Assembly (NCBI GenBank): GCA_965602635.1
Contig: CBFCZU010000142.1
Location: 1-11,153, forward strand
DNA from: CBFCZU01 sp965602635
GTDB taxonomy: Bacteria; Planctomycetota; Phycisphaerae; SM23-33
Length of the DNA: 11,153 bases
Direction: 5' to 3'
The notes beneath the pieces were generated by a model, which had not been told where the DNA came from, made no database searches, and saw only the letters and a list, made by a program, of their open reading frames with translations. The translations under genes and the position numbers were made by a program. Of the stretch, positions 1-8,400 are shown piece by piece; the stretch's first letter is position 1; every line of letters starts with the position of its first letter.

Positions 1-620
1 CCGGCGGCGCCGAGATCGGCTACAAGGAAGTGGTCTACCAACCGCCGCTGCCGGCCATGTTCCCCAAGGATCCCAAGATCCAGGGACTCCAGTTCCTGCT
101 GGCCGGAGCCCATCGCTTCTCCATCCATCAGCAGTCGTCCGTCGAGGCGTATCGGAACCTGGCGTGGTTCTCGGGCACCCTGTGCCGATTGGGGATGGAC
201 TACTGGCCGTTGGACGTCAAGGACTCCCGGGGCAGGAAGCGGGCCAGCGGGCTGCTCGATCCCCGCGGGTACCGCGGCCCGGGCGAATGGCGGGTCTACA
301 CGCAGATTCCCTGGGCGCTCACGGCCCCAGGCCCCGACGGCCCCGTGCCCACGGCCCGCTTCCAGATGGTGCGCGAGGCGATCCAGGAGACCGAGGCCTG
401 GATCGCCATTCTCCAGGCCACCGCGAAACTGCCCGCCGACCACCAGCAGCCGTATCGCCAGCTCTGGAGCGACGCGATGCTGAGCTACAAGTTGGCCGAC
501 TGCCTCACCCAGGTGCCGTTGAGCCTCGGCTGGCTTGGCCGCATCGCGCGGACCTATGCCGCCGCAGGCGAACTGGCCGGCATCAAGGCCGATGCGCGAT
601 GGGATCAGCCACCCAGATGA
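1..620 (+). CDS. DUF4091/GH123-like secreted protein, C-terminal part (5' end outside window)
   Basis: This is the last 206 or so codons of a gene that enters the window already open; the frame starts at base 3 with GGAEIGYKE. An internal GTG at 30 is not a convincing start because homology begins before it. The product aligns along its length with residues 694-882 of the complete protein at 2624-5296. Shared blocks are GGxEIGxKE at the start, PGPDGxxPTxRFQMxRE near the middle, then AKLPxDxxxPYR, and AxxAGELAGxxAxARWDxPP at the end. The RFQMxRE block resembles the conserved (M)LREGxxDxE segment near the C-terminus of DUF4091 (GH123 catalytic-type) proteins, but here it reads REAIQETE, so the acidic pair is less well kept. 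The catalytic Asp-Glu region would lie upstream of the window. The stop is followed after 25 nt by the FG-GAP gene, suggesting an operon. The family call rests on the paralogue; substrate unknown. Confidence 0.85.
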   Translation, partial: GGAEIGYKEVVYQPPLPAMFPKDPKIQGLQFLLAGAHRFSIHQQSSVEAYRNLAWFSGTLCRLGMDYWPLDVKDSRGRKRASGLLDPRGYRGPGEWRVYTQIPWALTAPGPDGPVPTARFQMVREAIQETEAWIAILQATAKLPADHQQPYRQLWSDAMLSYKLADCLTQVPLSLGWLGRIARTYAAAGELAGIKADARWDQPPR

Positions 621-645
621 CCGATCCCCCGAAGGGAGCAGACGG

Positions 646-2592
646 ATGGGTCGCAGAGGTCGTATAGGTTATTGGGGCACTTTTGCCGCCGCAGGCTTCG
701 CGGCGGTACTGGTGGCTCCAGCCCTGGCGGTGATCAACCCGCGATTCACCCCGGCCGACCTCGTCAGATCCTCTGCTCGGATACTGGTCCTCAGGGTCTC
801 GGCCCCGAAGGACAACGGCCTCGCCGCCGAGGTCGTCGAAACGCTCAAGGGAGCGCCTCTGCCGCAGAAGAAGCTGGGACTGGCGCTCAGCGACGACAGC
901 GAGGTCACGGCGGACGACGTTGCGCAGCTCGTCGCGCCCCAGAGAACGGCTACCGGCATCCTGCTGCTCGCGCGGCCCGGCAAGAAGGCACACGACGCCC
1001 GGGCCGGAGCCATCCAGATCGGCACCCAGTGGTTTGCCGGGGTCCGACAGCAGGGGAAGTGGTACCTGGACAAAGACGAGCGGGACCTGTTCTCCGTCTG
1101 GGCGGGCAGCGCCCGCATGCTGGCCGAGGCCACGCGCTACGTGCTCGCCGAGCCTTCGGCCAGCTTCCCAGTCCGCTCGGAGATCACCTGGGGCAGCGAC
1201 CTGCATCTGGGCAAGCTGTCGGGCCGGCCCAACGGCTGCCTCGTCTCCGACTTCGGTAACCCGATCGGCCTCTGCGCGATCGTGCTCTCCGAACGCGGGG
1301 ATCGGGTCTATCGGGCCGCGTCCAAAGGCGAACAGCCTGCCGACATCACGCGGACGCTGAAGCTGACCACCGCCACAAGAGCCGCCGCCGCAGGCGACTT
1401 CGATGGGGATGGCCGGCTGGATCTGGCGTCCTGGGACGGCAAGGCCCTCAACCTGGCGAGGCAGGCCGCCAAGGGCACGTTCGTCGCCCGGCCGCTCACG
1501 GTGGGCCTCTCCCACTGCCTGTCGCTGCACGCGCTCGACGTGGGCGCCGGGGCACGCACCGGGCTCCTTGCGGGGACGGGCCGGGGGCCTGTGGTCCTGT
1601 CGCCGGATGGGCGGGGTGGCTTCACGGCCCGCGCACTGGCCGGAGCGGCGCAGCAGGACGCAGCCCGCGACCTGGGGCCAGGCGGCTTCTGCGTGGCCGC
1701 GGACTTCAACCAGGATGGCCGCTGCGACGTCTTGGAGCTTCTTACCAAGGGCACGATGTTCTACGCCGGCGAAGGAGCGGGGCGGTTCAAGGCGCCGCTC
1801 AAGACAACGGTCGCTCTGGTGAAGCAGCCCTGCGCGGCCGTCTGTGGCGACTATGATACCGACGGGCGCCTCGACCTCGTGGCCGGAGGGACCGATGGGC
1901 TGGTCCTGCTCCGCGGCACGCCGGACGGGCGCTGGGACAACTCCACCCACGTGACGGGCGAGTTGGCCTACCACGGCAACGCCAACCAGCCGCGCGTCGT
2001 CGGCGCCGCGCCGTGCGACATCAATAACGACGGACGCCAGGGGGTCGCTTTCTTCTATCCGAACAGGAACCCGCTGGTCTTCTTCAACCGCGGCTTCGCC
2101 TGCTTCGGCCTCGCCAGGGAGTTGGAGCTCTCGGGCTCCGGCAGCATCTCGAGTGCGCCGATCGACCCGTTCGGCCCCCCGCCGAAGCCGAAGCTGAAAG
2201 CGGCGGAGGCCCTTCAGCACGGTCAGACCGCAGGCACGATGCTGGACTTGAGCGCCGATGGCGTCCAGGACTTGCTGGCTGTGGCCACACAGGGCGACGT
2301 GTGGGTGCTCTTCGGCAAGGCAGGGGATCGCCCGCCGCTGGGCCTGACGGTCGCCTTGTCGCCCAGAGCAAGAGGCCCCGCGACGATCAGCGTCTCGAAC
2401 GATCGGCGTCGAATCGGGATGCACGTCGTCAGGCCGGGGGTTCCGGCCTACATCGGCCTCGAGGAACCGGGGCCAATCCGCCTCGAATGGGCGGGGCCCG
2501 ACGGGAAGCCGCGGAGACGCGAGGTGATCGTCGAGGGGCCCACACGCGTCGAGCTGTCTGCCGAGAAGCGGCGGGAAAGGGACGCGCCATGA
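646..2592 (+). CDS. Secreted FG-GAP/VCBS repeat protein (648 aa)
   Basis: Start ATG 646 was chosen because GAAGGGAG (631-638) is a well-placed ribosome site and residues 1-28 form a good signal peptide (RRGR n-region, hydrophobic core, ALA cleavage motif at 26-28). The frame is open further upstream to 535, but that stretch overlaps the previous gene. After the signal comes a segment of about 100 residues, opening FTPADLV, of a type seen ahead of FG-GAP repeats in planctomycete-like proteins. At least five calcium-loop-like motifs follow (DxDxDGxxD): D251-D259, D353-D361, D402-D410, D458-G466 (last Asp replaced by Gly) and D534-D542. This is typical of integrin-alpha-like FG-GAP/VCBS beta-propeller blades. 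Residues about 566-640 resemble an ASPIC/UnbV-like tail (IRLEWAGPDGKP). Such proteins are exported and usually thought to bind partners or carbohydrate; no enzymatic motif is seen. It sits between two DUF4091-like paralogues, so a partner role is plausible but unproven. Confidence 0.87.
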   Translation: MGRRGRIGYWGTFAAAGFAAVLVAPALAVINPRFTPADLVRSSARILVLRVSAPKDNGLAAEVVETLKGAPLPQKKLGLALSDDSEVTADDVAQLVAPQRTATGILLLARPGKKAHDARAGAIQIGTQWFAGVRQQGKWYLDKDERDLFSVWAGSARMLAEATRYVLAEPSASFPVRSEITWGSDLHLGKLSGRPNGCLVSDFGNPIGLCAIVLSERGDRVYRAASKGEQPADITRTLKLTTATRAAAAGDFDGDGRLDLASWDGKALNLARQAAKGTFVARPLTVGLSHCLSLHALDVGAGARTGLLAGTGRGPVVLSPDGRGGFTARALAGAAQQDAARDLGPGGFCVAADFNQDGRCDVLELLTKGTMFYAGEGAGRFKAPLKTTVALVKQPCAAVCGDYDTDGRLDLVAGGTDGLVLLRGTPDGRWDNSTHVTGELAYHGNANQPRVVGAAPCDINNDGRQGVAFFYPNRNPLVFFNRGFACFGLARELELSGSGSISSAPIDPFGPPPKPKLKAAEALQHGQTAGTMLDLSADGVQDLLAVATQGDVWVLFGKAGDRPPLGLTVALSPRARGPATISVSNDRRRIGMHVVRPGVPAYIGLEEPGPIRLEWAGPDGKPRRREVIVEGPTRVELSAEKRRERDAP

Positions 2593-2608
2593 GACACTCT
2601 ATGATGCG

Positions 2609-2613
2609 AAGGA
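2609..2613 (+). promoter_or_regulatory. Ribosome binding site fixing the GTG start at 2624
   Basis: AAGGA lies 10 nt before GTG 2624. No ATG exists in that frame in the preceding 30 nt, and the signal peptide begins directly at this GTG, so this site decides the start. It lies inside a 12-codon ORF (2589-2627) described in the findings. Confidence 0.6.
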
Positions 2614-2623
2614 TGAGTCACAC

Positions 2624-5296
2624 GTGAATCCGGCGTTCAGGCGAGTCGTCGCCGCAGGTTGGGTGCTTTGTGCTCTCGGGTGGTTCGGCGGGTCGGCCGC
2701 GTTCGCTGAACTGGAGGCGATCAGCACGCAGACGCCATGGCGCGCGTACCTGGTGATCGGGGCCGGGCTGTCGCGCGAGAAAGGGGAGCTGAAGATTCGG
2801 GGTCGTGGGCGTCCAGCGGTGTTCGACCCGGCCAAGCCCGATCCCACCAGGTTCTCGCCGCTGCCGCCGGCGGATTGGATGAAGGCGGGATTCGACGCCA
2901 GTTGCTGGGCGCGATACCAGGATGACCTGTTCGATTTCCTGGGCGACTACGGGGTCGTGGTGCAGGGAGGGCTTCGAGCGGCCTGGCCGTCTCTGCTGTG
3001 TCTGCGAACGTGTTTTGGCATCGCCGATCCTGGCAAGGCATCGGGCTTGAAGGTCACGGCGACGTGTCTCGGCGGAGGCGTGGTGTACGTGAACGGCCAG
3101 GAGATCGGGCGCGGCTACCTGCCGCAAGGGGACATCGCCCCGCTGACACCGGCGGATGATTACCCGGTGGAGGCCTACACGACCGAAGACGGGAAGACGC
3201 CGCTGCCGGTGCTCCAGTGGAAGACCCCGATGGAGGAGAAGTGGCGGAAGCGGTACGGGAAGCGGGTTCGGACCTTCACGGTGAACGTGCCGCCGCGCGT
3301 CCTGGTCAAGGGGCGCAATGTCCTGGCGGTCGAGCTGCATCAGGCGGCGGTTGCCGGCCCGCTGCATCGGCGCGGGGGTTGGAGCCACGTCGGGATTCGT
3401 GGAATCAAGGTGACCCGCGCGCGGGGCGCGGGGGTGATCCCGTATGCCGAAGCGGTCAAAGGGACTCGCGTGTGGAGCGCCCACGCGGTCGAGCAGGTCA
3501 CCGAGACCCTTCCCACGAAGTCGCTGGTGAAGCGGAGTTGGTTCTGGACGCTGGTCTGGACCCGCGGGATGCCCGTCAAGGGGGTGCAGATGGGCAATCC
3601 ATTCGATCCGGTTCTTCCGGTGAAAATGATCGTGCCCCGCAACGGCGTGGGCAGTGGGCAGACGGTGCTTTCCGATCCAAGCGGATTGCACGGCGTTTCG
3701 GCGGCAATCGCCGATCTGGAAGGGCCATCAGGGGCCGTGATGCCCGCCAGCGCCGTCCAGATTCGTTTCGCGGCCCAGCATCCCGGCGTCCACTACTGCG
3801 ATGCGCTGATGGAGGAGGCTCCTGACGGCGCCAAGACCGTGCCGGTGTGGCTGCTGCTCCAGGCGCCGAAGGACCAGACGCCGGGTTGGTATGTCTCCAC
3901 CTTGAATCTTGAAGCCAACGGCAAGAGATTCACGGTTCCCGTGCAGGTCCTGGTCACCGGCCTGACGGTGCCGGATGCGAAGGACTTCCAGTCGCACATC
4001 GGCATGGTGCACTCACCGGAGACCGTGGCGCTGCACTATAAGGTGGAGCCGTGGTCGGATGAGCACTTCAAGTTGATGGACCGCTCGCTGGCGTTGATGG
4101 GGCAAGTGGGCAACGACGTCGTCATTGTGCCGGTGATCCTCGGGGGCTTCCGACCCTCCTGGAAATCAAAGCCGCTTGCCACCACCAAGTCCGCCTGGCG
4201 GGCGCCCTTGGTCCGTTGGGTCAAGACCCCGGAGGGCCTGAAGCCCGATTTCAGCCTGCTGGAGAAGTACCTCGACGCCTATCGGAAGCACTGCGCGCCG
4301 CCCAAGGCATTGTGCCTGTACATCTGGGAGGCCAGCTCCTCGAAGGAATGGGCGGACGCCTACGAAGGCCGGCGAGTTCCGAGCCGCCAGTATACGCCGA
4401 CGGTGCCCCTACAGGTCGCGGTGTGGGACCCAAAGAGCGGAGACACGTCAGCAGCCAAGGTCCCGGCGATCGGCGACGAAGGCAGCGAAGCGTTCTGGAG
4501 GCCGCTGCTGGACGGAGTGCGGCGGATCGCGAGAAGACGGGGCTGGTCGGAGCGCTGCATCATGCTGGGCTTGGGAGGGGATCTCCGGCCCGGGCAGAAG
4601 ACCGGTGAACTGATGAGGAAGTGGGCGCCGTATGCGCGATGGAACTTGTTGTCTCACTTCAGCGGCGACCCGGGGCCCAAGGACGGCAAGTTGATCGCGA
4701 CCGGTGGCCTGGAGATCGGCCTGAAGGAATGGCCGTGGTTGCTTTTCGGGAGGCCCCTGCCGGCTCTCCGTCTCGAGGAAAGGCTCAGACGACCGTTGGA
4801 TTTCATCGAGTTGCCCACGGCTCGCTGGCACTGGCAGGAGTATTCGCCGCCGCTGATCTTCCGCACGGTGCCTCTTCAGTGGGGGCGCGTCGGCCGCATC
4901 GGCCTGGATTTCTGGGCGCGAGGGCGCGGCGCTCCGACGAATACCTCCTTCTTCAGTCACCTGAATTCGCTGACGATCCCCGGGCCGGACGGGGCTATTC
5001 CCACGGTGCGGTTCCAGATGCTGAGGGAAGGGGTTCAGGACTTCGAGGCGCGAATGGCCGTCGTGCGGGCGTTGGCCAAGCTGCCGGAGGACCAGCGGAA
5101 GCCCTATCGGGCGCTGTTGGATGAGCTGGGAAGGCGGATGGCCATGGGTCACAGCTACTTGAGCCAGCACGAACTCAGTTACGACTGGCCGAGCTACGTG
5201 GCCAAAGTGCACCTGGCGGCGGCAGAGCTGGCAGGCGCGAACGCCAAGGCGCGCTGGGACGCGCCGCCTGCGACCGCGGCTGGTGGCGCCAAGTAG
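2624..5296 (+). CDS. Secreted DUF4091/GH123-like protein (890 aa)
   Basis: GTG start, with AAGGA 10 nt upstream. Residues 1-28 are a signal peptide (RR at 6-7, hydrophobic core, AFA at 26-28). Residues about 85-265 look like a galactose-binding jelly-roll domain: VYVNGQEIGRGYLPQGD at 154-170, and KGRNVLAVELHQ at 229-240, a pattern common in accessory domains of glycosidases. About 375-450 is a beta-rich segment ahead of the catalytic-type barrel (about 455-810). The DUF4091/GH123 signature is clearest at VRFQMLREGVQDFEAR (795-810). GH123 enzymes are exo-beta-N-acetylgalactosaminidases using an adjacent Asp-Glu pair, usually within a DEP motif. The best-positioned equivalent here is GGDLRPG (651-657), with Asp653 kept but Leu654 in the Glu position, so activity on the usual substrate is doubtful. 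It is a paralogue of the partial gene at 1-620 and lies 31 nt after the FG-GAP gene, probably in one operon. Family confidence is moderate to high; specific activity is not assigned. Confidence 0.88.
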   Translation: MNPAFRRVVAAGWVLCALGWFGGSAAFAELEAISTQTPWRAYLVIGAGLSREKGELKIRGRGRPAVFDPAKPDPTRFSPLPPADWMKAGFDASCWARYQDDLFDFLGDYGVVVQGGLRAAWPSLLCLRTCFGIADPGKASGLKVTATCLGGGVVYVNGQEIGRGYLPQGDIAPLTPADDYPVEAYTTEDGKTPLPVLQWKTPMEEKWRKRYGKRVRTFTVNVPPRVLVKGRNVLAVELHQAAVAGPLHRRGGWSHVGIRGIKVTRARGAGVIPYAEAVKGTRVWSAHAVEQVTETLPTKSLVKRSWFWTLVWTRGMPVKGVQMGNPFDPVLPVKMIVPRNGVGSGQTVLSDPSGLHGVSAAIADLEGPSGAVMPASAVQIRFAAQHPGVHYCDALMEEAPDGAKTVPVWLLLQAPKDQTPGWYVSTLNLEANGKRFTVPVQVLVTGLTVPDAKDFQSHIGMVHSPETVALHYKVEPWSDEHFKLMDRSLALMGQVGNDVVIVPVILGGFRPSWKSKPLATTKSAWRAPLVRWVKTPEGLKPDFSLLEKYLDAYRKHCAPPKALCLYIWEASSSKEWADAYEGRRVPSRQYTPTVPLQVAVWDPKSGDTSAAKVPAIGDEGSEAFWRPLLDGVRRIARRRGWSERCIMLGLGGDLRPGQKTGELMRKWAPYARWNLLSHFSGDPGPKDGKLIATGGLEIGLKEWPWLLFGRPLPALRLEERLRRPLDFIELPTARWHWQEYSPPLIFRTVPLQWGRVGRIGLDFWARGRGAPTNTSFFSHLNSLTIPGPDGAIPTVRFQMLREGVQDFEARMAVVRALAKLPEDQRKPYRALLDELGRRMAMGHSYLSQHELSYDWPSYVAKVHLAAAELAGANAKARWDAPPATAAGGAK

Positions 5297-5299
5297 TGC

Positions 5300-5422
5300 C
5301 TGTTGCGGAAAGCGTTCGGTTCCCCAACGCACGGACGAATCGCAGCATAAGCGTCCCGCTTGCCAGCGGGGGCCGACAGGCGAGCCGCCCGTCGCCACGC
5401 GGGGCGCCGCTTTCCGCGACAG
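5300..5422. repeat. 15-bp inverted repeat bracketing two hairpins in the convergent spacer
   Basis: The left arm CTGTTGCGGAAAGCG (5300-5314) and the right arm CGCTTTCCGCGACAG (5408-5422) are reverse complements at 14 of 15 positions. Each arm starts 3 nt after the stop codon of the gene that reads into it (TAG 5294-5296 plus; TAG 5428-5426 minus). Enclosed are hairpin A, CCCGCT-TGCC-AGCGGG (5355-5370, perfect 6-bp stem), and hairpin B, CGACAGGCG-AGC-CGCCCGTCG (5374-5394, 9-bp stem with one A.C mismatch). A short GCGG-GGCG-CCGC hairpin (5399-5410) overlaps the right arm. There is no T-run, so it is not a textbook intrinsic terminator, but it could stop transcription from both sides. The double-hairpin core also resembles REP/BIME-type dispersed intergenic elements; copy number cannot be judged from one window. 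Confidence 0.7.
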
Positions 5423-5425
5423 TAG

Positions 5426-8400
5426 CTACTGCGCTTCGAGCTCGACGCCGCAGACGAGCGGCTGGCCACTTCGCGGGCCGAAGGTGAGGGTGACCTCGGC
5501 TTTGGCCTCGACCCCCTTGGCCTCGCGGACGATTGGGCGGAGCGGGCCGCCGGCCTCCTTGACGATGTCGAAGTCCACCAGGACGGGCTTGCCCTCGATG
5601 GCCACGGTGAAGACCCGCTCGCCCGGCTTCAGGCGTTGCGGCTCGGCGAAGACGAGGCGCACGGTGTAGCGCCGGGCCTCGCCGCCCGAAGGCCGGCCCC
5701 TCCTGCCGCGAGAGAACACGGTCGGGAGGCGCAGTTCCGACAGCCCGGTCACGCCCGAGGAGGCGATCCAGGAGCCCGTCCTGGAGTGGTGGAGCTGGAA
5801 CCAATTGACCGTGCCGGGCTGGAGGGCGCAGTCGGCGGACCGGCGGCCGGCAACGGCGAACCACAGGGTGCCGTCGGGCGCGAGGCGGTCGCCGGGGGCG
5901 CCGAAATTGTAGCCGATGCGGCGGACCGGGGCCGCCTCGGTCTCGCGCGAGGCGGCGTACGTGGTCCACAGCTCGGCGTCGGGCACGTGGATGAGGGCGA
6001 GGGCGGTCGAGCGGTTGCGCTTGTGGTGGGTGCCGAAGTTGGCGGCGTTGAGCACGCCGCCGGCGGGGAGGAAGGTCGGGCTACAGCCCGCATCCTGGCC
6101 GTGGAGCCGCATCACGCCGCTGTGGCCGGCCAGCTCGTAGAAGGCGGTGCGCCAGGTCACCACGCCGTCGCAGGCCACCAGGTGGTTGCAGCCGCCCTTG
6201 CGGAAGTTCCACACCTCCTTCCTGCCCGTCACGGGCGACATGCGCTGGTGGCGCTTGCCCGTGAGCAGGTCGTACGGCCAGCAATAGCGGTCGATGATGA
6301 GGTCGCCGAGGACCACGTGGGGCTCGAAGTAGGGGGCCTCGGCGACCTCCCAGATGAGTTGGCCGTCGGCCCCGCGGAATCCACGCATCTTGCCGGTCGC
6401 CTTGCCCCTGCGGACCCTCCCAGGGCCGTGCCACGCGCCGTCCTTCCACTCGACCAGCGTGCGGGCGGGTGCGATGAGAATGTCGCGCTCCTTCGAGTAG
6501 GTGAGCTGCTTGACCAGCACATCCGTCTGGAACTTCCAGGCTTCCGCACCCGTCTTCACGTCGAGCGCGTAGAGCATGGGGGGCACAGAGGGGAACCGGC
6601 GGCCCGCGCCGCGCAGCTTCTCCATCACGCCCTCCGTGACGAGGTCGACGCAGAAGACCTTGCCACCGCCGACGGCGGTGCCCTGGTTGAGGAAGCCCCA
6701 TGCGGCCGGGCGGCTCCACAGGAGCTTGCCGCTGGTGCGGTCGACGACGAAGAGGAACGGCATCGGCATGCGGTCCTTGGACCAGTCGCCGCCGTTGCCG
6801 TCGTGGCCCGCCTGGGCGTCGACGAGGTCCTGGGGGCGGAAGGCCGTGGCCACCAGCAGGTCGCCGCTGACCCGGAGGTTCCCCCAGCAGAGGCCGCCCT
6901 CCAGCGGGACGGGCCACTGCGAGACCAGCTTGCCGTCGGCGGGGTTGAGCCGCAGACACTTCCTTCCCGCCGCCACGTAGATGCCGTCGGGCACCGAGAC
7001 GTAGTTGAAGCCGGTCGTGCGGGAGTGGTGGGTGGACGGCACCTCCATCTTGAGGGCTTCGGGGTACTTCCACGGCTCCCGGTGCTTCTTCGAGTGGATG
7101 CCCACGCCGCCGCCCCTGCCGCCGAAGCCATAGACCTTTGGGATGGGGACTTCCCAGAGCTGGCGGCCCGTGTAGATGTCGAAGGCCCCCAGGAGGCCCG
7201 GCCCCTGGAGGATCATCCGGCCGTCCACGATCTCCGCGTTCGGCGGCAGAGGGCTCACGCCGTCGCCCGACTGGTGATCGACCTTGCCATCGAAGTAGAA
7301 GCGGGTGTCGGCCGCCGGCCCGCCGTACCAGAGAAAGCCCAGGGGGGCCTTGACCAGCTTGTCGCGGGTGCACAGGCAGTTCGTCTCGTCGGCGAACTCG
7401 TGAGTCCAGTCCGCGGAGCCAGGCAGCGGGCCGTTGCGCCGCGTGAGCTTGAGCTTGCCGCCGGCCCGCTCGGCCCGCGTGCCGCCGTAGGGCCGCAGCA
7501 ACCGCGAAGTCACCTCCGCGGCGGGCAGCGAGGTCTCGGAGACGATCAGGCTGGCGATGTAGGGCGGCAGCCCGAAGGTCCCGGGCTCGCCCACGTGCAC
7601 GGCCAGGCGGCGCGTGGCGAACAGGCCGCGGTCGTCGAGTCGGCGGCGGACCGCCTCGACCTTGCTTTCGTCGGGGTCGATGGCGATGACGTGGAGCTTC
7701 GAGCGGCGCACGAGCCCTTCGACCAGAGCCCCATCCTTGAGGCCGAGGACCAGGCAGTAGCCTTCGGTGGTCCCGCTCGCCGCGAGCACCGCGTCGGCGA
7801 GGGCGGCATCCGGGGCGCCTGCGGGTGGGCTGGGCTTGTGGATGCGAGCCTTCGCCTCCGCTTCGGCGAAGCAGTAGATACGCCCTTGGGTGGTCGAGAC
7901 GACGAGTCGCCCGCCGGCCATCGCCTTGGCCGCGACCTTGCCCTGCACGCCCGGCGGGTCCGGCAGTGCGGGCGGCGGCTCCGGGCGCGGCGGCTTGTCC
8001 CGTGTGGGCGTGCCCGTCGCCACGTCGAAGGCCCCGCTGCCATGGTGGCCGTAGATGAACAGCGTCTTCCCGACCACGCGCAACTCGCCGAAGGGCCGGA
8101 AGCGAGCGGCGTCGTTCGCCCACGCCTGGGCGCCGGTCCGCGCGTCCAGGGCGTAGACGAAGATCCCCTCGATCGGCCAGTAGCCGGCCACGAAGAAGAC
8201 CTTCCCGTCGTGGAGCACGGGCCTGGCGCTCGCGGGCCAGACGGAGATGAGGCGCTCGTGGCCGATCACCTTCCGCTCCGACGGGCCGCCGCGGCACTTC
8301 CACAGCAGCCGGCCCGCCAGATCGAGGCAGTACAGGCAGCCGTCGTCGGCGACAAGGTAGATCCGCTCGGAGTCGGTCGCGGGTGCGAAGCGGATCGGGC

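Noticed and set aside
583..2424. 613-aa minus-strand frame opposite the FG-GAP gene
   Set aside because: No motif or signal; the plus strand has five regular calcium-loop motifs and a signal peptide.
5297..5425. Classical intrinsic terminator in the convergent spacer
   Set aside because: Strong stems are present but none is followed by a T-run on either strand; left as a repeat that might terminate.
8319..8333. CLYC in the propeller protein as a c-type haem site
   Set aside because: The motif needs CxxCH; here the residue after the second Cys is Leu, and no CxxCH occurs elsewhere in the protein.
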